Shown here piece by piece: positions 15,913 through 22,706 of a stretch of DNA of 22,706 nt (its first letter is position 1; each line of letters begins with the position of its first letter). A program made the translations under genes and the position numbers. The notes under the pieces were generated by a model, which was not told where the DNA came from, ran no database searches, and saw only the letters and a list, made by a program, of their open reading frames with translations. This DNA is from Chrysochromulina parva (taxonomy: Eukaryota; Haptophyta; Prymnesiales; Chrysochromulinaceae). The DNA lies in assembly GCA_002887195.1 (NCBI GenBank), contig PJAB01000643.1:1-22706 (forward strand). The letters run 5' to 3'.

Positions 15913-16042
15913 TCGGGCTTCACGTTCGGGAGAAATCGGACGGAAGGATGTGTGCGACGCAGCTCCGCAGGAGCTTGAGCGTCGTTTTGAGCGCTTAATG
16001 CGCTCAATACATCGGTACAATCAGAGCGATCTTCGGAGAAAC

Positions 16043-17404
16043 TCACGCCGCTTCGTAGCGCCCCGCGCGCCCATAGCCTGTGTGCCGCTGCATTCGCAGC
16101 ACCGGGCTAAACGAGGTGAGGTAGCGCTGCGTCAGGTATCCGACGAAGCCAACGAATGAGGACTGCTCCTCGAGCTGCTGCTCCTCGAGCTGCATGGAAG
16201 GAGCCTCCTGTGTAGCCTCCTGCGCCGCGTCCCCGAGCTTCTCGGTCGCGGATGCCTCCGCGCTGCCGGTGGGTGCTATCGGAGGCGCGGGTCGAGCCCT
16301 GACGGAAGCCTCCACGGAAGCCTCGCTGCACGGCAGCGCCCACGGCAGCGCCTCGTCCACCCCCGCCTCGTCCCACCCCGCTTCGCCCCCCGCCGCCTCG
16401 TCCCCCCCCGCCTCGTGCCCCCCTGCCTCGCGCGCTCCTCTCAAGCCTCGTTGCCTGGAGCGCTTAGCCTTCTGCTTGGCAACTCTCGTGTGAGTAGGCT
16501 CAATATGAGCGCCGAATTGAGCGCGATGCAAACCTATTGAAAGCACGCCGACGCAAACCAGTGCCGCCCCAAACGCGCCTAGCAGAAAGTGGCCGAGCAG
16601 AAAGTTGTGTCGCGCAAACCAGGCATGCTTCTGATGTTGCGGCGGCTGATGCGGACGCTGCGTCGGGGGTGGCGGCGGTGGCGGCGGCACCTCGAGGTTG
16701 CTCTGGCTCTCAATCGTCCACCACCACGGCGGTGAGATGGGCGGCCTGGGGAGAGCAGGAGGCAGCGGAGGCGGCGAGGGTGGCAGCGGCGGTGGCGGCA
16801 GTCCGGGCGGCAAAGGTGGCAACGAGGGTAGTGGAGACGCGGGCGGCGGCGAAGGCGGCGGCTGCGTCGGCGGCGGCGAGGGCGGCGCCCGTGGAGGCAT
16901 CGACGGCGGCGCTGCAGGATCTGGCGGCGGCGCATGAGGCGGTGGGGGTGGCCGGCTGGGCGGCGTAGGTGGCGAGAAGCAGATGGGAGCCCTGCACCCG
17001 AGGCAGTCGTGATTTTTGCAGGTCCATTGGTTGCAATGACGTAAACATGTGTATGGAGCGTGCGGCGGCAAGGGCGGCGAGTGTGGTGGCGTCGGAGGTA
17101 GCGAAGGTGGCGCGGGCGGCTGAGGGTCTGCCGGCGGCCAAGGTGGTGGCGTTGATGACGGCTGCAGCGGCAGCGGCATTGGCAGCGGAGGCTGCAGGGG
17201 TGGGTGAGGAGGCAAGGCTGGCGCTGAGGGTGGTCGAGGGCAGAGTGGGGCCTCGCAGGCAAGGCAGTCCCACTTCTCGCAGGTCCACTCGTTGCAATAT
17301 GGCAAGCAGAGTCCAGCTGAAAGCGTCGCCATGACAAATGTAGAATGATCAGTTTTATCTTGATCCGGCATGCATACACGTGATGGTCGCAAACTGGAAA
17401 GCAT
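16043..17404 (-). CDS. Pro-rich single-pass membrane protein with two six-Cys modules
   Basis: The protein has 453 residues from the first ATG; an ATG at 17332 (MATLSAGLC) is an alternative. Two near-identical modules, Cys33-Cys55 and Cys120-Cys142, have spacing C-x3-C-x4-C-x4-C-x2-C-x4-C with shared CN.WTC...DC..C.AP.C. They are separated and followed by long Pro/Ser tracts (57-117, 143-248) as in extracellular hydroxyproline-rich proteins. A hydrophobic helix at about 268-292 (FLLGHFLLGAFGAALVCVGVLSIGL) is followed by a basic stretch, a Gly/Glu/Asp/Ala repeat region (EAGGHEAGGDEA type) and an acidic tail. This suggests a surface-displayed Cys-module protein. No clear signal peptide precedes module 1, so a 5' exon may be missing: GCTTTCAG before CTGGACTCTG is a possible acceptor. 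I do not recognise the family. Confidence 0.7.
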   Translation of the reverse strand: MLSSLRPSRVCMPDQDKTDHSTFVMATLSAGLCLPYCNEWTCEKWDCLACEAPLCPRPPSAPALPPHPPLQPPLPMPLPLQPSSTPPPWPPADPQPPAPPSLPPTPPHSPPLPPHAPYTCLRHCNQWTCKNHDCLGCRAPICFSPPTPPSRPPPPPHAPPPDPAAPPSMPPRAPPSPPPTQPPPSPPPASPLPSLPPLPPGLPPPPLPPSPPPLPPALPRPPISPPWWWTIESQSNLEVPPPPPPPPTQRPHQPPQHQKHAWFARHNFLLGHFLLGAFGAALVCVGVLSIGLHRAQFGAHIEPTHTRVAKQKAKRSRQRGLRGAREAGGHEAGGDEAAGGEAGWDEAGVDEALPWALPCSEASVEASVRARPAPPIAPTGSAEASATEKLGDAAQEATQEAPSMQLEEQQLEEQSSFVGFVGYLTQRYLTSFSPVLRMQRHTGYGRAGRYEAA

Positions 17405-17497
17405 CAACTGCTATGTCATGGATGTCGGCTACAGGTAGTGCGTGGCATTCTCGAACGCAACATATTACTCTCTTTTCGTGGGTCCAGGAGGGTCCAA

Positions 17498-18103
17498 CTA
17501 CTGATTCGTACTTCGTCCTCGCCGCGCCAGATGTAGTAGCGTCGAAACGACGCAGGTGGCTATCGGGACACACAATGGCGCCCAGGTTGCGAGCGCCCCC
17601 TGAAACACCGTCCAAAAACTGCTGCTCCCAACGTACGGATGTCGGACTGCAGTCTTTGCTTGACGACTGGCAAGCCTAGCCATAGCACATGCGGTGACGA
17701 ACTCGCCTTGCCAAAACCTTTGTAAACTCATGTCCGCGAGGGAGCGCGCAGAGACGGCCAAGGCTGACTCGTCGTCTCCCAGGAAGCGTAGCCTCTTCAA
17801 CTCTGCGACCAAGTCCGCCAAGTGAGCTTGCATGCACCTGAGCTGCAGCAACGGTGCCTTCGGGCAAAAAGCGCCGGGTTGTGCAAGTACTGCTTCGAAA
17901 GGCACGGAACCCAACAACAAGTCGCTCACGCAAAGCTCGGCGAGTGTGGACTGGTCGGCCATGCAGCGCACCCGCGCGACGGTGCCGAGCGCCAATAACC
18001 TCACGAGACGCATAAAACCAGACGACGCCCACGAGGACGCGTCGAGGCGAAACGAGGACGCCCACGAGGACGCTTTTCCACACAGACGTGACGACGAGGG
18101 CAT
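17498..18103 (-). CDS. Small hypothetical protein with C-terminal membrane anchor
   Basis: The protein has 201 residues from the first ATG (MPSSSRLCGKASSWAS). The N-terminal 30 residues contain a duplicated SSWASS phrase that follows a DNA repeat (about 18026-18072). The middle is helical and Leu/Ala-rich, with MQAHLADLVAELKRLRFLGD resembling a coiled coil. A hydrophobic segment near the end (FQGALATWAPLCVPIATCVVSTLLHLARRGR) followed by basic residues suggests a tail-anchored protein of ER, mitochondrion or peroxisome. No family is recognised. A likely TATA box lies upstream at 18146-18153. A second in-frame ATG (MRLVRLLALG) is the alternative start. Confidence 0.55.
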   Translation of the reverse strand: MPSSSRLCGKASSWASSFRLDASSWASSGFMRLVRLLALGTVARVRCMADQSTLAELCVSDLLLGSVPFEAVLAQPGAFCPKAPLLQLRCMQAHLADLVAELKRLRFLGDDESALAVSARSLADMSLQRFWQGEFVTACAMARLASRQAKTAVRHPYVGSSSFWTVFQGALATWAPLCVPIATCVVSTLLHLARRGRSTNQ

Positions 18104-18145
18104 CTCAACGCATGAGCATCTCACAAGGGAGGTCGTGCGGAATAA

Positions 18146-18153
18146 TTTTTATA
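18146..18153 (-). promoter_or_regulatory. TATA box of the tail-anchored protein gene
   Basis: On the minus strand GGTATAAAAATTATTCC lies in GC-rich sequence, 43-50 bp upstream of the ATG at 18103. Between them ATGCTCATGCGTTGA forms a tiny upstream ORF whose stop ends one base before the start codon. This is a clear TATA consensus. Confidence 0.6.
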
Positions 18154-18553
18154 CCGCGCGCGCGCGCGGCGCCGGCGGCGCGCGCCTCGCCGGTGCCACA
18201 TGACCGCCATGATTGTCGCGCGTGTGCCGTGTTGATCTGCCAAGAGAGAAGAGTGCCTTGGCCATGGCCTTGGCATGTGCTTTCGTCTTGTGCTGGCCGC
18301 GCGGTGCGCGCGTGCGCCTTGCCGCTCGCCGCGCGCGAACGTCCTATTCAATGAAATTCAATGGTCCTATTACCAGTTGCAGTTCTCCGGACCGTGCACC
18401 GGCACGGACGCGCCAACGGCGCTCCACTCCGGTCAACACGGTCGGCTGTGGGCTCTAGCATGCGTGGAGTCGTTAGACAGCATTCTTAGGGATCAAAGTC
18501 CGCAACCATGACCAGCCCAACGCCCGGGGTCACTCATGACATCAAGTCTACTC
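18154..18553. other. Intergenic region, no gene recognised
   Basis: The region is GC-rich, with an alternating CG tract at about 18155-18170 beside the TATA box. Plus-strand frames here (for example near 18275-18511) look like composition-driven ORFs without recognisable motifs. The right half is the 3' flank of the 344-residue gene. Confidence 0.5.
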
Positions 18554-19588
18554 TCACGAGAGCCCGAGCTCTTCGAGCTTGGCTCGGTTGCGGGCCTTGG
18601 TTGCTTCCCTCTCAAGCTCATACGGCACCAACGGCGCAGCCGGCGGCGCGGCCGATCGCCTCGCAGCCGCGCAGCCGCCCGTTGGGGCTGCCTGGCGCCG
18701 TCGCTTGGGCGCGCGTTCCTCGCCCCCGTCTGCGTCAGCGTCCGCTCCGCTGGTGCGGCTCGAAGCGGACGCTGGCTCGGCACGGCCGCGACGCTCGGCC
18801 CGCCTGGAGCGCGCCTCGGCGGCTTCGGCGGCGGACTTCGCCGTCGGCAGCGCCTCGTCGGCCACCGCCGCCGCCGCGCGCTCCGCCTCGTGCTTTGCCT
18901 TCGCACTGGGGGCGAGCACGGCTACGAGCTGGTCACGTGGCACATACGTCGCCCCGTGCGTGCGCACACGCTTGGCGCCGTGTAGAAAGTCGGCCTCGGT
19001 GAGCTCGTACGCCCAGTGCAGGAGCGTCTGGCGCACCACGGGGCTCACGCTCACGTCGTCGAAGCTCGCGCCCTGCATGATCACTTTGGCGATCAGGTTC
19101 TGCTTCCACCGGCCCTTGTCGCCCGCCAGGGCCGACCAGCGGCCAATCTGGCGCTCGTCCTCGCCGTCGTCGAGACGGCGCCCGCTGTAGAAGCGGAAGT
19201 ACCATTGCGTCCACCCGCGCGGGTCGTGGTCGGTGATCCAGCCCGACGACTCCCAGCCGGCCTGGTCAAGGCCCGACTTGACCTTGTAGCAATTGTTGTT
19301 CGTCGAGTATCTCCGGCTCAGGTAGAGCTCCTTGGGCACACCCTCGAACCACTCTTTCGGGAACTCGTCGATGCTCACGCCCGGAATACCCTTGGGGAAC
19401 TTGTTGCGCGGGTACCGGATGCCCGGCTTGCCGCCCTTGGGATTCCAATAGATGCCGCCGTGCATGCCCTTGCGGAGCATCTCGCTAGGAGTCAGGTTGG
19501 GCTTAAAGTGCGCGGGCGCGTCCTTGAACGGCGTGAGACGCCCTTGTGCGTCCTTGGTGCCCTTGTGTGGCGCGACACGGCGCCCCAT
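18554..19588 (-). CDS. Conserved protein of unknown function with basic C-terminus
   Basis: The protein has 344 residues. The N-terminal two-thirds is a compact conserved block: TPSEMLRKGMHGGIYW (33-48), FPKEWFEGVPKELYLSRRY (76-94), GWESSGWITDHDPRGWTQWY (111-130), FRFYSGRRLDDGEDERQI (131-148), RWSALAGDKGRWKQNLI (150-166), FDDVSVSPVVRQTLLHWAYELT (176-197). I recognise this Trp-rich DP.GW.QWY.RFY.GRR...DERQI pattern from uncharacterised algal and fungal proteins, but know no assigned function. The C-terminal third is Ala/Glu/Arg-rich and ends with the nuclear-localisation-like APKRRRQ and the motif YELEREATKARNRAKLEELGL, a type of ending I associate with nuclear proteins. Intronless as annotated. 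It is divergent from the b561 gene, with 88 bp between starts. Confidence 0.75.
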   Translation of the reverse strand: MGRRVAPHKGTKDAQGRLTPFKDAPAHFKPNLTPSEMLRKGMHGGIYWNPKGGKPGIRYPRNKFPKGIPGVSIDEFPKEWFEGVPKELYLSRRYSTNNNCYKVKSGLDQAGWESSGWITDHDPRGWTQWYFRFYSGRRLDDGEDERQIGRWSALAGDKGRWKQNLIAKVIMQGASFDDVSVSPVVRQTLLHWAYELTEADFLHGAKRVRTHGATYVPRDQLVAVLAPSAKAKHEAERAAAAVADEALPTAKSAAEAAEARSRRAERRGRAEPASASSRTSGADADADGGEERAPKRRRQAAPTGGCAAARRSAAPPAAPLVPYELEREATKARNRAKLEELGLS

Positions 19589-19676
19589 CCTGCCTCGACA
19601 GCGGAGGCAAGCGGCGCGTTCTTAGCAATTTCCTGCAAATTTCCTCCTTTCTCCCGGTACAAAAGCGGAATCTCCG
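19589..19676. promoter_or_regulatory. Short divergent promoter region
   Basis: Only 88 bp separate the two ATGs. The block contains GCAATTTCCTGCAAATTTCC at 19625-19644, a doubled AATTTCC element lying 33-52 bp upstream of the plus-strand ATG. This is the clearest case of the AT-rich element seen before several genes here. Confidence 0.5.
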
Positions 19677-21350
19677 ATGCTGCTCCTCCTGCTGCATGCA
19701 GCGAGCGGCTACCCGGAATGGATGCAATGCTCGCGGGCCTTGACTGTGGGCACCAACATCATGAGTTTCGCATCCGTCAGCGATTCCCAGAGCACGGCCT
19801 CCTTTGTCAACAAGGCGTGCGGCGGCACGTTCACCGCCGGCGAGACGCTCACGGCGACAACAAACGCTCCAGGCCAATACGTGATGGAGCTCACTGGCGG
19901 CGCGACGTTCACTGGCGGCAAATGCGACGGTTTGCGCATCGACAATACCAACTCCGCGACCGTCTCGACGACGGGCGCCGGCGCCACGATCACCCTCAAG
20001 CACGGGCGTGCTTCCGGCCGAACGGCGGTCCAAATCTCAGCACCGTGTACGCTGACCCGCCTGGCCGCGTCGTCGCCCCCGCTGTCCCCGCCGCCCCCTC
20101 CACCATCACCATTACCGCCGTCGTCGCCGCCCCCCCCTCCGCCATCGCCGCCGCCGCCGTCGCCGTCGCCGCCGCCGCCGTCGCCATTCCCCCCGAATGT
20201 CCCGCTCAACGCGCCGCAGCGTCCGCCACCACCGCCGTCGACGCCGCCGTCGCCGTCGCCGTCGCCACCGCCACCGTCGCCATCGCCGCCACCGCCATCG
20301 CCGACGCCATCGCAACCGCCACCGTCGCCATCGCCACCGCCGCCGTCGCCAGCACCGCCAGGTGCCCGATACTCGCCAGCCGTGCGGGCAACCTTCACGA
20401 TCTCGGCCACCTTTGAGGAGTTCGACCGTGCCGCATTCCGCACCAATCTCGCTACGTATCTTGATGTCCCGGCGGTGTCCATCTCGCTCGAATTCATGGT
20501 GGGCTCGATCATCGTCCTCGCCACGGTCACGTACCCGACCATGATGGATGCGACGAGTGCATCGAGCGCGCTCAGCTCGGCAACTCCGACGGCGCTGAGC
20601 ACTGCGCTTGGCGTGACGGTCGCAAGCGTGACGGCCCCTGCGGTCCTGCAGCTCTTCGATGCGCCGTCTCCACCGCCGAGGCCGTACTTGCCCGAGTATG
20701 CCATCGTCTCCGACAAGCAGATGAAGTTCGAGGTGCACGGCATCCTGATGCTCATTGCGTGGGGCCTCTTCGCTCCCCTCGGGCTGGTCGTCGCGCGCTA
20801 CGGCAAGCCGGCGGCCGCCCTGACCGCGGTGAAGGCGATGGCGACGGACCCTGCGCCGCCCGCCCCGGCGCCGCCCGCAACGTGGTTCGTCGTCCACCGT
20901 GCGTGCATGTACAGCGCCGTGGTGATCACGCTCGTCGCCTCGATCATCTCCCTCGCCACTGTGGAGGAACACGTGAACGACGCGCACAAGAAGATCGGTG
21001 TGATCCTCACGTCCGTCATGTTGATTCAGCCGGTGAACGCCTACTTCCGCCCGCACAAGCCCAAGGCTGGCGAAGCACCCTCGTCGGCGCGCGTGGCTTG
21101 GGAGTGGGGCCACCGATGGCTTGGTCGGGCTCTGGTCGGCCTCTCCTTCGCCTCTCTCATCTCCGGCGGCGAGCTCGCCGATGCCTACTACGACAGAGAG
21201 TACTATAACGTCTCGGTGGCGCTCGTCGTGATCTGGTGCGCCGTCGTCTGCCTGTGCGAGGCGCACAGGTTCTGCCGCTGGTACAGCGCCTCGTCGCCGA
21301 GCGGCGGGCAGCAGGAGATGGTCACATACGGGCAGCACAATAAGGCGTGA
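19677..21350 (+). CDS. Reeler-like / Pro-rich / cytochrome b561 transmembrane protein
   Basis: The protein has 557 residues. A short signal peptide (MLLLLLHAASG) is followed by an extracellular domain to about 130 resembling a Reeler domain (FTAGETLTAT, GQYVMELTGGATF, GKCDGLRI). A Ser-Pro linker of about 100 residues follows (131-229), then a small alpha/beta module (RATFTISATFEEFDRAAFRT...SLEFMVGSIIVLATVTY, about 236-325). The C-terminal part is a b561 core with five predicted helices. His354 (FEVHGILM), His407 (FVVHRACM), His437 (NDAHKKIG) and His479 (EWGHRWLG) match the four heme-ligand positions of b561 proteins. This predicts a diheme membrane electron carrier linked to a surface domain, as in ferric reductase/FRRS1-like or DOMON-b561 proteins. 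The electron donor and acceptor are unknown. Linker length may vary between strains because the DNA is a (CCGCCG/TCG)-type repeat. Confidence 0.85.
   Translation: MLLLLLHAASGYPEWMQCSRALTVGTNIMSFASVSDSQSTASFVNKACGGTFTAGETLTATTNAPGQYVMELTGGATFTGGKCDGLRIDNTNSATVSTTGAGATITLKHGRASGRTAVQISAPCTLTRLAASSPPLSPPPPPPSPLPPSSPPPPPPSPPPPSPSPPPPSPFPPNVPLNAPQRPPPPPSTPPSPSPSPPPPSPSPPPPSPTPSQPPPSPSPPPPSPAPPGARYSPAVRATFTISATFEEFDRAAFRTNLATYLDVPAVSISLEFMVGSIIVLATVTYPTMMDATSASSALSSATPTALSTALGVTVASVTAPAVLQLFDAPSPPPRPYLPEYAIVSDKQMKFEVHGILMLIAWGLFAPLGLVVARYGKPAAALTAVKAMATDPAPPAPAPPATWFVVHRACMYSAVVITLVASIISLATVEEHVNDAHKKIGVILTSVMLIQPVNAYFRPHKPKAGEAPSSARVAWEWGHRWLGRALVGLSFASLISGGELADAYYDREYYNVSVALVVIWCAVVCLCEAHRFCRWYSASSPSGGQQEMVTYGQHNKA
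20080..20362. repeat. Low-complexity Ser-Pro coding repeat
   Basis: A CCG/CCA/TCG-type trinucleotide-rich tract encodes the SPPPPSPSP linker of the b561 protein. Long ORFs in other frames here are a by-product of the repeat. Confidence 0.9.
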
Positions 21351-21639
21351 GTGTACTGGCGTACCTCCCCTGTGGCCGCCTTGTGGCCGCCTTGTGGCCG
21401 CCTCGTTGCTGCTGCCGTGGCCCGCCTCACCCTGCGCCGGCCCGTTTACGCCCGTGACTCGATGGCACACTGCTGGCGCCTCCCTCGCAGAAATCGCCCT
21501 CGCGCAATCTCCCCCGCAGTCTGCTGATCACCACGGGTAGTAAGTGGCTGCGTAGGAGCTTGTCAACCGTGCATTCAGAGTGATCACAGGGTCTGTGAGG
21601 ATAGTCATGCATGCAACGCATCCGGAGTGCCGCTAGGGT

Positions 21640-21671
21640 GTGGCTACAAGAGGATCGAACCTTGCAACCAC
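21640..21671 (-). other. Potential RNA hairpin, 11-bp stem, minus strand
   Basis: On the minus strand GTGGTTGCAAG and CTTGTAGCCAC pair along all 11 positions, using two G-U wobbles, around a 10-nt loop (GTTCGATCCT). On the plus strand the same positions give C-A mismatches, so only the minus transcript folds cleanly. The loop resembles a tRNA T-loop, but no tRNA body surrounds it. Confidence 0.4.
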
Positions 21672-21804
21672 GACGTGTTTGTTTTAGTGCTGTGTAGTCG
21701 TTTCACGTTTGACGTTTCGTTCGGGATGTGTATTACGTGTTTTTCGCAGCGAAAAGGTCAGCATCGATCGACACACGCCAGCTTTTGTTTCGAAAAGTTC
21801 AGCA

Positions 21805-21947
21805 TTTTACCCAAGGGGGTAGGGGAGGGATTAGCACCCCTTCCTCATACCCTGATTACAAACTGAGTGATTTACCCAAGGGGGTAGGGGAGGGATTAAT
21901 ATCTGGATTTGCACCCCTTCCTCATACCCTGATTACAAACTGAGTGA
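21805..21947. repeat. Tandem duplication with a 13-bp indel
   Basis: A unit starting TTTACCCAAGGGGGTAGGGG and ending CTGATTACAAACTGAGTGA occurs twice back to back. The second copy carries an extra AATATCTGGATTT-like segment in the middle (about 21898-21910). Outside this the copies are essentially identical, so the event is recent. Confidence 0.93.
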
Positions 21948-22344
21948 GCTCATAATGGCATTTAGCATGTTTTTGTCATAGGTCAGCATTAAGAACTAAA
22001 GACAGCACAACTGTACAAGGTGATGGAAATCGAAATACATAAACCAGAGAGGCTTGAGCCTTGACCTCAACATGTACCGCCTTCGAGCAGGCGCAGGGAG
22101 GCGCTCTGGGAGCGGGTGGCGGCAGGGTCGGGTTCGCTGGGGGCGGCCTCTTCTGAATCGGCCGCGGGGAGCGGTCGGCTCCGGGGCTGCGGCTGTTGAG
22201 TCGGCCGCGGTTTCGGTCGTCGCGCGGTACCGTGCGTGTGTGGGTGCGTTGGCGGGTTGGGATGGTTGTGAGGTTCGTCGGTGTGAACAGTATGCCCGTG
22301 TGCGCCCGTGCGTCCCGTTTGTGTCCCGTGTGGTGTGTGTCCCG

Positions 22345-22433
22345 TGTGTTAGAAGTCACACAGACACACATTCACATTAACACACACACATTCACACCAT
22401 GGCGGGTAGAACCGCGCGGGGGCGGTTTTGAGC
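22345..22433 (-). repeat. Dispersed repeat, copy 2 (inverted partner of 10574-10658)
   Basis: The reverse complement of 10574-10658 is found here with a few differences. It runs from TGTGTTAGAAGTCACACAG through the CA-rich tract and the CACACCATGG core to CCGCGCGGGGGCGGTTTTG. A minus-strand frame reads through it, but its sequence is dominated by the CA/GT repeat. Confidence 0.9.
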
Positions 22434-22706
22434 TTGAAGCTCATGGCGGGAGCGGCGAGGAGTATGGTAGTTGCGTCCGCGAGAACGACGGCTGCCGAGA
22501 TAGCCGCGCGATGGTGTGCAAGGAAGGTGCGGGGGGAGGACCGCGAGAGGCCATACCGGGTGGAATCATGGGTGGTCGGCGCGCGTGCGAACACGACCGG
22601 GAATCGGGAGACGAGAGCACCGAAGAAGCGAGAATCGCAATACCGCACCACACGCGCGTGAACGTAGTCCATGCGCACGCGCACGGACGGAAGAGGCAAG
22701 AAGGGT

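Larger units (their letters stand above)
21351..22706. other. Right-end non-coding region
   Basis: No convincing gene is present. The region contains an 11-bp triplicate (TTGTGGCCGCC) near 21371-21401, a possible RNA hairpin (21640-21671), an AT-richer stretch with a tandem duplication (21805-21947), and the second dispersed repeat copy (22345-22433). A minus-strand frame (22699-22349) and a plus-strand frame (22428-22661) are open but show no recognisable motif. Confidence 0.55.

Noticed and set aside
15913..16020. N-terminal extension of the antiporter reading frame (MYRCIERIKRS...)
   Set aside because: The apparent first codon at 16020 is TTG, not ATG, and lies 22 bp after the neighbouring gene's stop. 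The first ATG pair is at 15912-15907.
19709..21470. Long antisense ORFs opposite the b561 gene (348 and 452 residues)
   Set aside because: They are Arg- or Gly/Asp-rich products of reading the Ser-Pro repeat and biased codons in the wrong frame. They show no domain, while the sense frame has clear b561 motifs.
21640..21671. tRNA gene (GGTTCGATCC B-box-like loop)
   Set aside because: No A-box, anticodon arm or acceptor stem can be placed around it on either strand.
21811..21895. G-quadruplex in the duplicated GGGGGTAGGGGAGGG
   Set aside because: Each copy has only three G-runs within a short distance. A fourth would have to come from the other copy about 65 bp away, so the evidence is weak.
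22349..22699. Minus-strand ORF at the right end
   Set aside because: Its C-terminal part is the translated GT/CA tract of the dispersed repeat, and the remainder has no recognisable feature. An exon cannot be excluded, but nothing supports it.

Overview
The window looks like nuclear DNA from a GC-rich eukaryotic alga with a secondary plastid, most likely a haptophyte. Several things point there. Genes have spliceosomal introns. Two nuclear genes encode plastid proteins: a D1-processing-type peptidase and ribosomal protein uL18. The uL18 precursor begins with an ER-type signal peptide, as expected for a plastid behind extra membranes. Many proteins carry Ser-Pro-rich linkers, and GT, TG and 10-bp tandem repeats are abundant. 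The lineage call is inference; no marker gene is present.

Layout from left to right. A minus-strand gene probably starts at 36 and runs off the left edge. A two-exon minus-strand gene (3201-519) joins a long Ala-rich region to a class I methyltransferase fold. CtpA (4751-3354, minus) and plastid uL18 (4942-5611, plus, two exons) are divergent and share a 190-bp promoter region. Next on the minus strand are an unassigned Tyr/Thr-rich protein (7541-6315), a C2-domain membrane protein (10359-8008), and a putative transcription factor with a Zn2Cys6 cluster, an AT-hook and a WW domain (12513-10816). A five-exon CPA2/KEA-type cation/proton antiporter follows (15912-12674). Beyond it lie a Pro-rich single-pass protein with two six-Cys modules (17404-16043), a small tail-anchored protein (18103-17498) and a conserved nuclear-type protein of unknown function (19588-18554). 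The last is divergent from a Reeler-like/cytochrome b561 surface protein on the plus strand (19677-21350). The final 1.35 kb is non-coding as far as I can tell.

The most unusual part is the introns. All four antiporter introns and the methyltransferase intron are short (147-316 bp) and filled with tandem repeats, mostly in an exact 10-bp register. The repeats overlap the splice sites and sometimes copy the adjacent exon. One intron contains three extra in-frame copies of a complete 30-nt mini-exon. Two introns appear to be GC-AG and are bounded by diverged copies of the same exon sequence. This is what intron birth or growth by local tandem duplication would leave behind. The antiporter exon model is well supported because all five exons join in frame and rebuild a continuous family-like protein.

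Other points of note are an inverted pair of about 85-bp dispersed repeats 11.8 kb apart, a tandem duplication with a 13-bp indel near the right end, a strand-specific RNA hairpin, and a shared AT-rich motif upstream of several starts.
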